From assembly GCA_017307165.1 (NCBI GenBank), contig JAFKGK010000010.1, positions 1-64,000 on the forward strand: a stretch of 64,000 nucleotides of DNA, read 5' to 3'. Position 1 is the stretch's first letter. The number at the start of each line of letters is the position of its first letter. This DNA is from Candidatus Melainabacteria bacterium (GTDB lineage Bacteria > Cyanobacteriota > Vampirovibrionia > Obscuribacterales > Obscuribacteraceae). Positions 28,651-38,956 of this stretch are shown here, piece after piece. The notes under the pieces are model-generated. The model was not told where the DNA came from. It saw only the letters and a program-made list of their open reading frames with translations, and searched no databases. A program made the position numbers and the translations under genes.

Positions 28651-30774
28651 TCATGACTCAATCCTCCGCCCGGAGACTCTAAAAAATCCCCTATGCCTCG
28701 CATTTTCTAAAACACTCTCATACAAAATGCCATCAGCACCAAATATTTCCGCCACCAATTTATCCAAATCAAAGATTGATTGCGCCTCAGTCAAATTCAC
28801 TGATTCTTGCCAGATCGATTGATCGCAAAACCGCAAAAGCTTATTGATAAGCCCAGCTCTAAGTCCACCCAATCTAAAATCCGCATCAGCACCAAACAAA
28901 GTCAAACGAGCTACCAGAGCAACAATTCGCATCTTTCGCCCCACATCCAAATTCAAATCAAAATATTCCGCAGGTACTGGCATCAACTCAAGCAAATACT
29001 TATTCAAATTGTTTCCAGACAAAACTCGGCGTAAAGCAAAATCAAAGAGGCTCGAATTCAAAAGACCTAACAAAAGCAAGAGTCTCACACCTTGATGATC
29101 AGTATTCAGTTCAAAAAAAACAGGTACGGCGCTCGAATGCGGCAGATCCCCAGTCAGACAGGCTTTGACCAGCCGACTGTTTTGCTTTCCGCTTACTGCA
29201 CAATAAGCCACATATAGCCTCATGGCCCCCGAACAATCATCGGACCAAATCTGACTTTTGCTTTCGAAAACAGCCCGAGACATCAAAAACTGCGATTTTC
29301 TGACAAAGTCGTGACTAATATCATCAGCAATATTTTGCCAGACGCCACTGCGCCCGTAACCACTGACATAACTTTTTTGAGACAAGCCAAAAACATCCAC
29401 CATTCGCCCATCCAGGACAGGCAAGTATCTAAAGTCAACTTCCAAAGCAGTGTCACCACTCTCATTCAAAACGATTGCAGGCCTCCCGTCGGCATCGACG
29501 GCATCGTGCATCTGCGAAAGATCAAACTGCCTCCGCCATCCCAAAATTCCCGACTGCAAAGCATCACCAAGACGCTCACCACTCCACAATTTTTCCATCA
29601 ACTCTACCTGCCACTCTGCATCCAGGCCACTGGGGACCAGAGCGATCGGCCCTCCAACCCGCTCGAGCAAAGACCGATCCAGGTCGAGCCTCCCCTCCTG
29701 ACACTCGTCATTAAGCAAGACAAAATATTTTTTTCTGTTCCCACCGCCAGACAAAAGTAAGTATTCAAAGTCAGGATGCATAGCAAAGGACTCATCCGCA
29801 TTGCGTATTACCCTTGCAATCAAACCACCTGCCTGCTCATCTAAAAAAATCCTGCATCTCAAATCTGCTAGAGAAAGATCCTTGAAAAATGCAGCCGGCA
29901 AAATCAAAGCCCACAATCCAATGTTTCGCTCACGCACATTCTCATGCTTTCTCAAGGCTACGGCATCAAGACACAGCTCGACAAAGCCTCCATAGCCACG
30001 TGAGCTAATATCAAGATCAGAGCGCAATCCCACATCTACCTCTACCGACACAAATCCCTTCAACGCACGTGGACTTAGGCCAGCCGCCGCCTGATTCGAC
30101 TGTCTCATATCTCTTCGCTTGCTCGGCACAAAATTGGCCCAGGGCGGATTGCAAAGCACGATGTCGGCGCCGGAGCAAAAGTCACGACCTGCGCCATCAG
30201 CCATTTGCAAGACATCACCACAGACTAAACCGCTCAGATCAATCACAAAAGGCAGATCAGCAGCACAATGTCCGAGCAGGATTCGTAAAACAGCAAAATT
30301 GTTTTGATCAGCCTCGACAGCTCTCAGAGTGACTTTTTGCACAGTCAATTCTGTCGCCAGCTTTTGCAAAAGGGCAAAAGCAAGATTACCGACGCCAGCG
30401 CACACGTCCAACACAATTATTTCATCTTGGCCATCAAAAGCAGATAGAACCTGGCCAAGATCAAGATCTTCGATCAAGCGTTCCGCCACCGCCCGTGGTG
30501 TAAAATAGCTGCCCGTATCGCGCTTGTGAGTCCGGCGCGCCTCGCCAAATCTCGACTTTTCATAAAGCGAAGAAAGAAAATAAACTCGATCCCAGACAGA
30601 CATCCCCGCCGACCACTGGGGCATGAGATCGCCTGTCAGCATCTGGCGCACTATGCTGATGCAATCGCTCTCCAGACAGACATCAGATCTACGGCTCGAC
30701 CAGTAGCGCAGCCAGCCATCCAATACGGCATTTCTGGGAGCTAAAATCTTTCTTGGTCTCACCATTGCCCGCAT
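28651..30774 (-). CDS. Eco57I/N6-adenine-type DNA methyltransferase
   Basis: This 707-residue protein has the gamma-class adenine methyltransferase signature: GSYFTPRAVAERLIED before motif I (VLDVCAGVGNLAF, about residues 121-133) and motif IV NPPW at about 209-212. The C-terminal half resembles target-recognition regions of TaqI/Eco57I-type enzymes (LLGLLNSSLFDFALRRV, then NKYLLELMPVP). There is no obvious N-terminal nuclease of the type IIG fusion kind and no separate restriction gene beside it, so it may be an orphan methylase or part of an incomplete system. ATG at 30774 is preferred to the TTG at 30780. Its AT-rich third positions differ from its neighbours, which hints at transfer. Confidence 0.85.
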   Translation of the reverse strand: MRAMVRPRKILAPRNAVLDGWLRYWSSRRSDVCLESDCISIVRQMLTGDLMPQWSAGMSVWDRVYFLSSLYEKSRFGEARRTHKRDTGSYFTPRAVAERLIEDLDLGQVLSAFDGQDEIIVLDVCAGVGNLAFALLQKLATELTVQKVTLRAVEADQNNFAVLRILLGHCAADLPFVIDLSGLVCGDVLQMADGAGRDFCSGADIVLCNPPWANFVPSKRRDMRQSNQAAAGLSPRALKGFVSVEVDVGLRSDLDISSRGYGGFVELCLDAVALRKHENVRERNIGLWALILPAAFFKDLSLADLRCRIFLDEQAGGLIARVIRNADESFAMHPDFEYLLLSGGGNRKKYFVLLNDECQEGRLDLDRSLLERVGGPIALVPSGLDAEWQVELMEKLWSGERLGDALQSGILGWRRQFDLSQMHDAVDADGRPAIVLNESGDTALEVDFRYLPVLDGRMVDVFGLSQKSYVSGYGRSGVWQNIADDISHDFVRKSQFLMSRAVFESKSQIWSDDCSGAMRLYVAYCAVSGKQNSRLVKACLTGDLPHSSAVPVFFELNTDHQGVRLLLLLGLLNSSLFDFALRRVLSGNNLNKYLLELMPVPAEYFDLNLDVGRKMRIVALVARLTLFGADADFRLGGLRAGLINKLLRFCDQSIWQESVNLTEAQSIFDLDKLVAEIFGADGILYESVLENARHRGFFRVSGRRIES

Positions 30775-30872
30775 ATTCAATCATATTTTTCTCACACCAT
30801 CACCTTGGCACCAAATATCTAACCGCCCAGCCCCGCGGCCTGCTTTAATAAAGATGCAAAAAGGAGCCGCAA

Positions 30873-32564
30873 TTGTCAGATATTTCGCAAAAAATCTTAC
30901 GCCCATCACGCCTAACACACACTCTCCTTGCCCTCGCCATAAGTCTTTGCAGCATTCCCAGCGCCATGGCGGCAGTTGCCGATGCCGATCGGGCCAAGAT
31001 CATCTCGGCCGCCGACGATTTCAAGAGAGAGCACTACGCACAAGCAGCGCGCACACTAAACTCCGTCAGCACCAATGATGCCGAAACAAAATTTCTTACT
31101 AATACCTATCTGGGCGAGGTCCACTACCGTGAGGGACGCTATAAAGAAGCCATCCAGGACTTTGAAAAAGCCCTCGCGCTAGTCGCCGACCTGAGCCCAC
31201 GCCGTATAGATACCCATTTTCACATCGCCATCCTTGAGCGACTCTGCGGCGCATATCAACACGAAAAAGACTTTGCCCACGCCGTCTCCATCGCTCAAAA
31301 CATAGTCATACTCAATCGCGCCACCTATGGCGACACAGACTTGCGCTACGGCTTTGCCTTGCTCTGCCTTGCCGACAATCAACGCGCCATGCCCAATGCA
31401 AACAAGAGCAACGACTGGCAATCCAGCTACGAAAAAGCCATCTGGATTTTTCGCCACAGCAATTATCAAAGACTCCTCAAAGAAAACAACCTGACAGAGG
31501 CCCAAGACTCGACTGGTGATTCGGCCCAAAGCAAGAGCAAGATCGCAGAGCGCCAGGCGCTACGCAAAACTCTCATGGCACAAGTCTTTGGCAAGGGCAA
31601 TATCGCCGAACGCCGGGATGCGGACCAAAAATTTGCCGCCATGGTTCAAGACTTTCAGACTGCCCGCGCCGTCATCGACAAGCAGACTCCCGATGCTACG
31701 GACATCCAGCAGATCGGCTTTGACATGCAGCCACCAGACTACAACGAGTCTCCGGGCTATGTCTGGACCAATCCACATCGCCCGCAAAAGGGAGTCATTC
31801 TCTGCATACACGGACTGGGACTGCATCATCGGGCCTTCGACAGCTTCGCCCGAGTCATGGCGCGCTTTGGGTATACCACAGTGGCTTTCGATGTGCGGGG
31901 GTTTGGCGTCTACACCCAGAGCCTCGGCAAAGAGACTCTAGACATGAAAAGCTGCATCGAAGACTTAAGCGTCGTCACAAGGCGCATGCGCCGCGATTAT
32001 GCAGATGTGCCGGTATTTCTCCTTGGTGAGTCCATGGGCGGTGCACTGGCATTAGAGATCGCTGCTAAAAATCCACAAAATTTTGGCGGCCTGGTTCTCT
32101 CGGTGCCTGCGGCAAAGCGGACCTCCGAGGTCGGCACCAAGATGAAAGTAGCGCTGGGCCTGGTCACTGACTCCAATAAGCCGATCAATCTCAAAAACAA
32201 TGTCGTCAAAAAATCGACCTCGGACGAGACTCTGAGACAGGCCTGGAGCGACGATCCCAGCGCCAAGCTGAGACTGTCGCCCAAAGAGCTATTTGCTTTC
32301 GATTCTTTTATGCGTGACAGCCATAGATTTGCACCAGACATCAAGACTATGCCGGTTTTGATGTTTCAAGGCAATGACGACAAACTGGTCAAGCGCGATG
32401 CGACCCTCGATTTGTTTCAAAATCTCGGCGCGCAGGACAAGATCATGGTGCTCGTCGGAAACAGCGAGCATTTGATCTTTGAAGCACCACAGTTTAAAGA
32501 AGGCATCTCATACGGTATCATCGGCTGGCTCAATGCCAAAGCAGTCGATCCGCAAAAAGACTGA
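30873..32564 (+). CDS. secreted TPR-alpha/beta hydrolase (monoacylglycerol-lipase-like)
   Basis: This 563-residue protein has a signal peptide (about 1-34, SAMA), then TPR-like helices at about 40-200, a linker, and an alpha/beta hydrolase domain at about 300-560 with an oxyanion HG (CIHGLGLHH), nucleophile S387 in GESMGG, acid in FQGNDDKLV and base H in GNSEHLIFE. This pattern fits Hydrolase_4/monoglyceride lipases. Export plus TPRs suggests a periplasmic or surface lipase held in a complex. The start is TTG with a strong AAGGAG 7 bases upstream. Divergent from the methyltransferase by about 100 bases. Confidence 0.87.
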   Translation: MSDISQKILRPSRLTHTLLALAISLCSIPSAMAAVADADRAKIISAADDFKREHYAQAARTLNSVSTNDAETKFLTNTYLGEVHYREGRYKEAIQDFEKALALVADLSPRRIDTHFHIAILERLCGAYQHEKDFAHAVSIAQNIVILNRATYGDTDLRYGFALLCLADNQRAMPNANKSNDWQSSYEKAIWIFRHSNYQRLLKENNLTEAQDSTGDSAQSKSKIAERQALRKTLMAQVFGKGNIAERRDADQKFAAMVQDFQTARAVIDKQTPDATDIQQIGFDMQPPDYNESPGYVWTNPHRPQKGVILCIHGLGLHHRAFDSFARVMARFGYTTVAFDVRGFGVYTQSLGKETLDMKSCIEDLSVVTRRMRRDYADVPVFLLGESMGGALALEIAAKNPQNFGGLVLSVPAAKRTSEVGTKMKVALGLVTDSNKPINLKNNVVKKSTSDETLRQAWSDDPSAKLRLSPKELFAFDSFMRDSHRFAPDIKTMPVLMFQGNDDKLVKRDATLDLFQNLGAQDKIMVLVGNSEHLIFEAPQFKEGISYGIIGWLNAKAVDPQKD

Positions 32565-32592
32565 TCGCAAGCACCTGACTGATCAAACTAAA

Positions 32593-33519
32593 CTAAGCTT
32601 GTCCGCCCGGCTCCGAGGCGTTGAGAGCTTTGCGCAAACTGCCGCCTGATTTGAGGATCAAGTCATCGGCCTGCTGCCTGCCCATCTTGCGCTTGAGCAT
32701 CAGGATGGCCGTCTTTGCCTGGCCCGACGATGCCACCAGAGCACCCTCGGCGATAGGCCGCTGCACGTCACCAAGCAAAGCGATGATGCCGACTGCACGT
32801 TCGCGTAGTTTTTCGTTGGTCGGCTTGAGGTCGACCATAAGGTTTTCGTAGACCTTGCCCAGGCGCACCATGGTGCAGGTCGAGAGGAGATTGAGCACCA
32901 TCTTTTGCGCGGTGCCGGCCTTCATGCGAGTCGAACCGGTCAAGGCTTCGGCTCCAACGATGGGAGCAATCAATACTTCGCAGATCGCGCCAAGAGGCGC
33001 ATCATGATTGTTGACCAGGCCGATCACGGCTGCGCCTTCTTTTTTTGCATACTCGAGGGCACCAAAAACATAAGGGGTGCGGCCACTAGCAGTGATACCA
33101 ACCACGGCATCCTTGCTCGTCACTTTGACCGTCATGGCGTCTTGTTCGCCGAGCTCCTGAGAGTCCTCGGCATTTTCAAAGGATACAAACATGGCTTCTT
33201 TGCCGCCTGCAATACAAGCTTGCACGAGCTCGCGATCCACACCAAAGGTCGGGTGGCATTCGGTAGCATCAAGCACGCCAAGCCGCCCGGAGGTGCCGGC
33301 GCCAAAATAAATCAAACGTCCACCATTACGCAATTTGTCGACGATCAAGTCCACTGCTCGAGCGATCTCACCAGTACATTTGGCAACGGCTTGAGCCACG
33401 GCCAGATCTTCGCTCTGCACCCTGGCCACTAGATCATGCGAGTCGAGCAAGTCGAGATCCATGGTCCTCTCGTTGCGCTCTTCGGTCACTAGCTTGGTAA
33501 ATTCGTGGATGTAGCCCAT
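32593..33519 (-). CDS. murQ: N-acetylmuramic acid 6-phosphate etherase
   Basis: This 308-residue protein is MurQ, which cleaves the lactyl ether of MurNAc-6-phosphate to give GlcNAc-6-phosphate in peptidoglycan recycling. It has the family start TEERNERTMDLDLLDS, the SIS-domain IYFGAGTSGRLGVLDATE segment with the glutamate, ECHPTFG, and the second conserved VGAEALTGSTRMKAGTAQK block. ATG has an AGGAA site about 8 bases upstream. MurNAc kinase or PTS genes are not nearby in this window. Convergent with the TPR-lipase gene. Confidence 0.97.
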   Translation of the reverse strand: MGYIHEFTKLVTEERNERTMDLDLLDSHDLVARVQSEDLAVAQAVAKCTGEIARAVDLIVDKLRNGGRLIYFGAGTSGRLGVLDATECHPTFGVDRELVQACIAGGKEAMFVSFENAEDSQELGEQDAMTVKVTSKDAVVGITASGRTPYVFGALEYAKKEGAAVIGLVNNHDAPLGAICEVLIAPIVGAEALTGSTRMKAGTAQKMVLNLLSTCTMVRLGKVYENLMVDLKPTNEKLRERAVGIIALLGDVQRPIAEGALVASSGQAKTAILMLKRKMGRQQADDLILKSGGSLRKALNASEPGGQA

Positions 33520-33614
33520 TATGATTTATTCCTACACATAGCCTGCCGTCAATAACAGTACAGGCAAAACGGTTATTTTATCAACCTTTGTCAAGATGTG
33601 TTTGCGCACGGGCC

Positions 33615-35072
33615 TCAGTCTTTATATCTGTGGAGCCTCTTGGTCGCCGACTCCTTCACGTGATGCTGAGTGGTCGAACGCCGCAAAAACTGCCCGTCCC
33701 CAGGCTTGCCGAGATACTGCCCTTTGTCCACCACCACCTTGCCCCGCGAGATCACGACCTCGGCTGCTCCCTGGACTTCCAGGCCTTCGTAGCAGTTGTA
33801 GTCCACGCGCATATGGTGAGTTTTGGCAGAAATGACAAATTTTTTGTCAGGGTCAAAGACAACGATATCGGCATCGGAGCCGGGGGCAATGGTGCCTTTG
33901 CGGGGGAAAAGGCCAAATAGCTTGGCGGCGGCAGTGGAAGTGATCTCGACAAATCGGTTGAGTCCAATCCGGCCTTCCTTGACCCCGCCGTTGAAAATCA
34001 AGCTCATACGATTTTCGACACCAGGGCCGCCATTGGGAATCTTGCTAAAGTCATCCACCCCGAGCGTCTTTTGATCTTTAAAACAAAATGGGCAGTGATC
34101 GGTAGAGATGACCTGCAGATCATTCATCCTCAGCCCCGTCCACAACTCCTCCTGATTGGATTTATCTCGCAAGGCAGGCGTCATCACATATTTGGCACCC
34201 TCAAAATTTTCTTTCTCATAGTGACTATAATCCAAGAACAAATACTGAGGGCAAGTCTCGGCAAAGGCTGCGATGCCTTCATCTCGCGCCTCTTTCACCC
34301 TTTTGAGCGCATCATGGCTGCTCAGATGCACGATATATACAGGAGCGCCCGCCATCTCCGCTAGCCTGATGGCACGGTTGACACCCTCGGCTTCTGCCTG
34401 GGTAGGCCGCGTCAGCGCATGAAACTTGGGACTGCGAAACCCCTGCTCCAGGGCATAGGCAACGATCTCGTCGATCACGATGCCGTTTTCGGCATGCATG
34501 CAGGTCATGGCGCCTTCTTCGCCGGCAGTCAGCATAGCCCTAAAGATAGTCGCATCGTCTGCCAGCAAGACGCCAGGATAGGCCATAAAAAGCTTAAAGC
34601 TGGTCACGCCCTCGTCGTGGATGAGGCGGCGCATCTCCTTGAGATTTTCGCGAGGCAGATCGGTAGCGATCATGTGAAAACCATAATCGATGGCTGTTTT
34701 GCCGTGAGCCTTGGCGTGCCATGTATCCAGGGCCTCGGTCAGGGTCGAGCCCTTTTTTTGGATGGCAAAATCTATGATGGTGGTGGTGCCCCCATGGGCT
34801 GCTGCACGGGTGCCCGTCTCAAAATCATCGGCAGATGTTGTACCGCCAAAGGGCATGTCCATGTGAGTATGTGCGTCGATACCTCCAGGCATGACGAGCT
34901 TGCCTCGAGCATCAATAACGGTATCGGCGGCAATCCCGTGCTTGCCTGCCAGGTCCTCGCCAATCAAGGCGATTTTTTCGCCTTCGATCAGGACATCCGC
35001 CACATAATCGTCCACGGCAGTGATCACGCGTCCGCCGGCGATCAGAGTCAGATTTTTGCTCGATTTGGCCAC
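33615..35072 (-). CDS. hydA: dihydropyrimidinase (hydantoinase)
   Basis: This 485-residue protein belongs to the cyclic amidohydrolases that open dihydropyrimidine or hydantoin rings. It shows the metal-binding HTH of DAHTHMDMPFGG (H68, H70), the carboxylated lysine K160 in VTSFKLFMAYPG, and further ligand segments VHLSSHDAL and STDHCPF. Start is GTG with AGAGG 7 bases upstream. Length and motifs fit dihydropyrimidinase rather than dihydroorotase or allantoinase. No other pyrimidine-catabolic genes are adjacent. It is 124 bases from the divergent dnaG. Confidence 0.93.
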   Translation of the reverse strand: MAKSSKNLTLIAGGRVITAVDDYVADVLIEGEKIALIGEDLAGKHGIAADTVIDARGKLVMPGGIDAHTHMDMPFGGTTSADDFETGTRAAAHGGTTTIIDFAIQKKGSTLTEALDTWHAKAHGKTAIDYGFHMIATDLPRENLKEMRRLIHDEGVTSFKLFMAYPGVLLADDATIFRAMLTAGEEGAMTCMHAENGIVIDEIVAYALEQGFRSPKFHALTRPTQAEAEGVNRAIRLAEMAGAPVYIVHLSSHDALKRVKEARDEGIAAFAETCPQYLFLDYSHYEKENFEGAKYVMTPALRDKSNQEELWTGLRMNDLQVISTDHCPFCFKDQKTLGVDDFSKIPNGGPGVENRMSLIFNGGVKEGRIGLNRFVEITSTAAAKLFGLFPRKGTIAPGSDADIVVFDPDKKFVISAKTHHMRVDYNCYEGLEVQGAAEVVISRGKVVVDKGQYLGKPGDGQFLRRSTTQHHVKESATKRLHRYKD

Positions 35073-35196
35073 GACTTACCTCTTATATTGCTCTTACTTT
35101 AATTGAGATCTCATCTGATTTCTTTCCCGATTTTGCCCCGGCCAATCATCTTTGAGCTAGACTCTATAGATCATCAAAACAGGGTCAATATTTTGC

Positions 35197-37521
35197 ATGG
35201 GCATCACGCCGCAAGACATCGCCGAAGTAAGGATGCGCGCCAGCATCTTTGAAGTGATCTCCGAACACGTCAATCTCAAAAAAAACGGGCCAGATCGCTA
35301 TCGTGGCCTCTGTCCCTTTCATGGCGAAAAGACCCCTAGCTTCAATGTCAGCCCGGACAAGGGCTTTTTTAAGTGTTTTGGCTGTGGCGAAAAAGGCGAC
35401 GTCTTTGCCTTCGTGCAAAAGATAAAAGGGCTGGATTTTCCAGGCGCCGTCAAAGATCTGGCTGCAAAATACGGCGTCAAATTGACCGAGACGGCCTATG
35501 ACAAAAAAGAGTTCGACAAGCGCTCGCAGATGCTTTTGCTATACGAGCAAGCTGCTCTTTACTATCAAAAATTGTTACTCGATCCTAATGAAGGATCGAT
35601 ACCGCGCAAATACCTCAATGATCGCGGTATCACTGCCGATACCATTGAGCGCTTTCGCCTCGGCTATGCGCCCAATAGCTGGGACGGTTTATTGACCTAT
35701 CTCACACGCGAAGGCAATGTATCGCCCGAAGTCCTCGCCGAGGCCGGCCTGATCCGCAAGCGCCAGGAGACATCGGGGCATTACGATCTCTTTCGCAACA
35801 GACTGATGGTGCCTATCTGCGATAGCGAAGGCCGCGTCATTGCTTTTGGCGGTCGCACTCTGGGCGACGATCAGGTCAAATACCTCAACTCACCAGAGTC
35901 TCCGATCTATCACAAGAGCCTCCACCTCTTTGGCTTCAGCAATGCAAAGGACTCGATCAAGCAAAAAGACGCTGTCATCGTCGTAGAGGGCTATTTTGAC
36001 GTCATCACTTGCCACCAGTATGGTTTTGGCAATGCCGTAGCTACCTGCGGTACCGCTCTCACCGAGCAGCAGGCCAAGCTCCTGATGCGCTATACAGAGC
36101 GCAAGAGAGTCTATCTTTCTTTTGACGCCGACGCCGCCGGCGTGAGGGCAGTCGATAGAGGGATAGAAGTCTTGAGCGCTATTGCCGAAGGCGTAGGCAT
36201 GGAGCTGAGAGTCATCAGCGTTCCAGGAGGCAAAGATCCAGACGAATGCTTGCGATCGACTGCCGATGGCCCTGCGCTATTTCAATCAGCCATCGAGGCC
36301 GCTCCGACAATGATCGAGTATCAGCTCAAGCAGGCAGTCCATGGTCTGGATGTAGCCACCAGCCTGGGCCGCATCGATGCTTCCAAAAAAGTCGTGCCTA
36401 TATTGGCTGGAGTCAAAAATAGCGTAGCCCGGAGCGAATACGTGCGCCAGTGGGCAATGAACCTCAATATCCGCGAAGAAGACCTCATCACTGAGGTCGG
36501 ACAATTTAGGCGCGCTCACAATCTTGATGGGTCGAGGCCCAATAGATTTGGCAGTCCCAATAACAATCCAAATTTTTCCACGCACAAACCATTCGGGACA
36601 GGTCAGGGGCGCGGCTTCAACAATTTTCAAAGGCCGCAGGCGCACAGCAAGCCTCTCGCAGACGACGATCCTATGCCTGAGCAGCCGCCGGATGATTTTG
36701 GTCCGCCCGAGACCGGCGGTACAGTAGTCCGACCGGGCTCAAGGCCATTGTCAAGCACTTTAAGCATCGAAGAAGCCCGCGCTCTGGGCATTGATGCGGC
36801 TATTGACCAGGATGGCGGACAGCGTAATTTTCAGCAAGGGCAGGGACACAATAAGACTTACCAAAAAGGCCAGGGTCAAAAAGGCCCCAATGGCGGCAAG
36901 GGCAATTTTAAAGGCAAAAATTTTAAAAAAGAAAAAGAGATCGCGGATGAGGAGGGCCTGCCCATGCCCAATACTCGCGAAGCTCAGATGAACCTCCGGC
37001 GTAGACCGGATCAGGGGGATATTGCGGCCAATATCAGTATCCTGGGCCTCTATTTGACATCCCGCGAAGACTACGAGCTCATCGATCCGCAGATCAAACA
37101 TGACAAGCTCTCCACAATTTTCCACCAGGCCATCAAGCAGGCCATAGATGAGATCGGCCCAGGATTCAATACCATCGAGGACTTGCAGTACAAGATACAA
37201 GACCGTATATCTTTCGATCCGCAAGCTGCTGAGGCTATGATCGACGTACTGGAGAAGGCAGACGAATTTAGGAAACAAAAACCTGTGACACAGGTTGTTT
37301 TGAATGATTCCCGGGCAAGATTATTAAAGGACCGCCTCGACCGCCTGACATTGCATCTGCGCATGCTCCTCAATAAGCCAAACAGCAATGTGGCCGTATT
37401 GCAGAGTAAAATGTTGGAGCTAAAGCAAATAGCATTGAGAGAGCTTCCCAATGCTGCCTTAAAAGAAGACCTCGACAATTTGCGACAAAAGATCGAGGAG
37501 ATAGAGGTTGCGTTCGCTTAA
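35197..37521 (+). CDS. dnaG: DNA primase
   Basis: This 774-residue primase makes RNA primers for replication. The zinc-binding domain has C39, H42, C60 and C63 ([20 protein letters not shown]). The catalytic core follows with FGGRTL, the TOPRIM glutamate in VIVVEGYFD and SFDADAAG. The C-terminal DnaB-binding helical region is at about 605-770. Between core and C-terminus lies an unusually long low-complexity linker (about 430-590) rich in Asn, Gly, Gln, Phe and Lys. Most primases are near 600 residues, so this insertion explains the extra length. rpoD follows 24 bases later, a common pair (rpsU is missing). Confidence 0.96.
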   Translation: MGITPQDIAEVRMRASIFEVISEHVNLKKNGPDRYRGLCPFHGEKTPSFNVSPDKGFFKCFGCGEKGDVFAFVQKIKGLDFPGAVKDLAAKYGVKLTETAYDKKEFDKRSQMLLLYEQAALYYQKLLLDPNEGSIPRKYLNDRGITADTIERFRLGYAPNSWDGLLTYLTREGNVSPEVLAEAGLIRKRQETSGHYDLFRNRLMVPICDSEGRVIAFGGRTLGDDQVKYLNSPESPIYHKSLHLFGFSNAKDSIKQKDAVIVVEGYFDVITCHQYGFGNAVATCGTALTEQQAKLLMRYTERKRVYLSFDADAAGVRAVDRGIEVLSAIAEGVGMELRVISVPGGKDPDECLRSTADGPALFQSAIEAAPTMIEYQLKQAVHGLDVATSLGRIDASKKVVPILAGVKNSVARSEYVRQWAMNLNIREEDLITEVGQFRRAHNLDGSRPNRFGSPNNNPNFSTHKPFGTGQGRGFNNFQRPQAHSKPLADDDPMPEQPPDDFGPPETGGTVVRPGSRPLSSTLSIEEARALGIDAAIDQDGGQRNFQQGQGHNKTYQKGQGQKGPNGGKGNFKGKNFKKEKEIADEEGLPMPNTREAQMNLRRRPDQGDIAANISILGLYLTSREDYELIDPQIKHDKLSTIFHQAIKQAIDEIGPGFNTIEDLQYKIQDRISFDPQAAEAMIDVLEKADEFRKQKPVTQVVLNDSRARLLKDRLDRLTLHLRMLLNKPNSNVAVLQSKMLELKQIALRELPNAALKEDLDNLRQKIEEIEVAFA

Positions 37522-37544
37522 ACCAATTAGATCGGAGACCGGGT

Positions 37545-38603
37545 GTGGCTAAGGACAAAGAAGACACTTTCATATCAAAGCTGGACAAAATGGAAGAATC
37601 AGGCAAAGAACGGGACCGGTCGGGCCTAGAAGACCTCTTGGCCACCACCAACGAAGGTGATGAGCTACCGCAAGTCGCCCGCGCTGACGATCCATTATTA
37701 GAGGGCTTTGACGACGAAGTCGAAAAAGACCCAGAGCACTTTGAAGAAGAAGTCTCCCGTGGTCTGTCATCCGATGATCCGGTGCGCATGTATCTGCGTG
37801 AGATCGGTCGTATCCCTCTTTTGACCGCCGATCAAGAGATTGAGTATGCTCGCCGCATCGAGATGGGCGGCATGGACGGTGCCATAGCCAAGCGCAAACT
37901 GGTACAGGCCAATTTGAGGCTGGTCGTCTCCATCGCAAAAAAATACGTTGGTCGCGGCATGCTCTTTCTGGATCTCATCCAGGAGGGCAATATGGGCTTG
38001 ATCAGAGCCGCCGAAAAGTTTGACTACGAGCGTGGCTACAAGTTTTCGACCTATGCTACCTGGTGGATCAGGCAGGCAATAACCCGGGCCATCGCCGACC
38101 AGGCCAGGACCATCCGCATCCCCGTGCACATGGTCGAGACTATCAACAAGCTCAAAAAGATCACCCGCCAATTGGCTCAAGATCTTGGTCGTAAACCTGC
38201 AGAAGAAGAAATCGCCGAAAAGATGGAGATTTCTATCACCAAGTTGCGTGAGATTGTCAAGGTCGCTCAAGAGCCGGTGTCTCTGGAGACTCCGATCGGC
38301 AAAGAAGAAGACAGTAAGCTCGGCGACTTTATCGAAGACAAAGAAGCCGAGACACCGGCCTCCAACGTTACTCAGGAGCTTTTAAGAGAGGATATAAATG
38401 GCGTCATGGCCAGTTTGTCCTCGCGCGAGCGCGATGTGCTCAGACTGCGCTTTGGTCTGGATGATGGCCGTCAGAGAACACTCGAGGAGGTCGGCCAGCT
38501 CTTTGGCGTTACAAGAGAGCGCATCAGACAAATCGAAGCCAAGGCTCTGCGTAAGCTCAGACACCCCAATCGCAGCCGCCGCCTACGCGAATACATAGAT
38601 TAA
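37545..38603 (+). CDS. rpoD: RNA polymerase primary sigma factor
   Basis: This 352-residue sigma-70 has an acidic, disordered N-terminus in place of a full region 1.1, then region 1.2 ([17 protein letters not shown]), region 2 ([32 protein letters not shown] is covered here in part), the 2.4 -10 binding helix ([14 protein letters not shown]), region 3 and region 4 with [10 protein letters not shown] and [18 protein letters not shown] for the -35. The short length and lack of a long 1.1 are like cyanobacterial group 1/2 sigmas. Start GTG with GGAG upstream, 24 bases after dnaG, so one operon. Confidence 0.95.
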   Translation: MAKDKEDTFISKLDKMEESGKERDRSGLEDLLATTNEGDELPQVARADDPLLEGFDDEVEKDPEHFEEEVSRGLSSDDPVRMYLREIGRIPLLTADQEIEYARRIEMGGMDGAIAKRKLVQANLRLVVSIAKKYVGRGMLFLDLIQEGNMGLIRAAEKFDYERGYKFSTYATWWIRQAITRAIADQARTIRIPVHMVETINKLKKITRQLAQDLGRKPAEEEIAEKMEISITKLREIVKVAQEPVSLETPIGKEEDSKLGDFIEDKEAETPASNVTQELLREDINGVMASLSSRERDVLRLRFGLDDGRQRTLEEVGQLFGVTRERIRQIEAKALRKLRHPNRSRRLREYID

Positions 38604-38629
38604 GCAGCCCAGGGGCCAAAATCTAAATC

Positions 38630-38926
38630 CTAAAAATCATCATCATTGAGCCATTCCAGTACTTCTGGGGCTCTCTTGATCTCTTCTATGATTTCGTAGA
38701 GGGAGTTTGCCGATTGAGCGGGCACATTCTTAAATGGAATATCCAATACCTTGACTGTCAAAGCGCGGGTACCCAATTCTATATGGACAAGATCACCAAA
38801 CTTCAAATCGTGCCCGGACTTGGCGATTCGGTCGTTGACCTGCACTCGCCCCTGCTCGCAAGCCATCTGTGCCACCGTCCTGCGCTTGATCAAGCGAGAG
38901 ACCTTGAGCCATTTGTCCAGACGCAT
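38630..38926 (-). CDS. rqcP: S4-domain RNA-binding protein (RqcP/Hsp15 family)
   Basis: This 98-residue protein is mostly an S4 domain: MRLDKWLKVSRLIKRRTVAQMAC followed by GRVQVNDRIAKSGHDLKFGDLVHI. This matches the RqcP (YabO)/Hsp15 family that binds the 50S subunit and aids recycling of nascent-chain-tRNA on stalled ribosomes. Family members are about 85-130 residues. Convergent with rpoD, 27 bases apart. The exact name RqcP rather than Hsp15 is by the short length and lack of the long basic tail. Confidence 0.87.
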   Translation of the reverse strand: MRLDKWLKVSRLIKRRTVAQMACEQGRVQVNDRIAKSGHDLKFGDLVHIELGTRALTVKVLDIPFKNVPAQSANSLYEIIEEIKRAPEVLEWLNDDDF

Positions 38927-38956
38927 GATTGCTCCTATTTATTTAGATCGAGTTTT

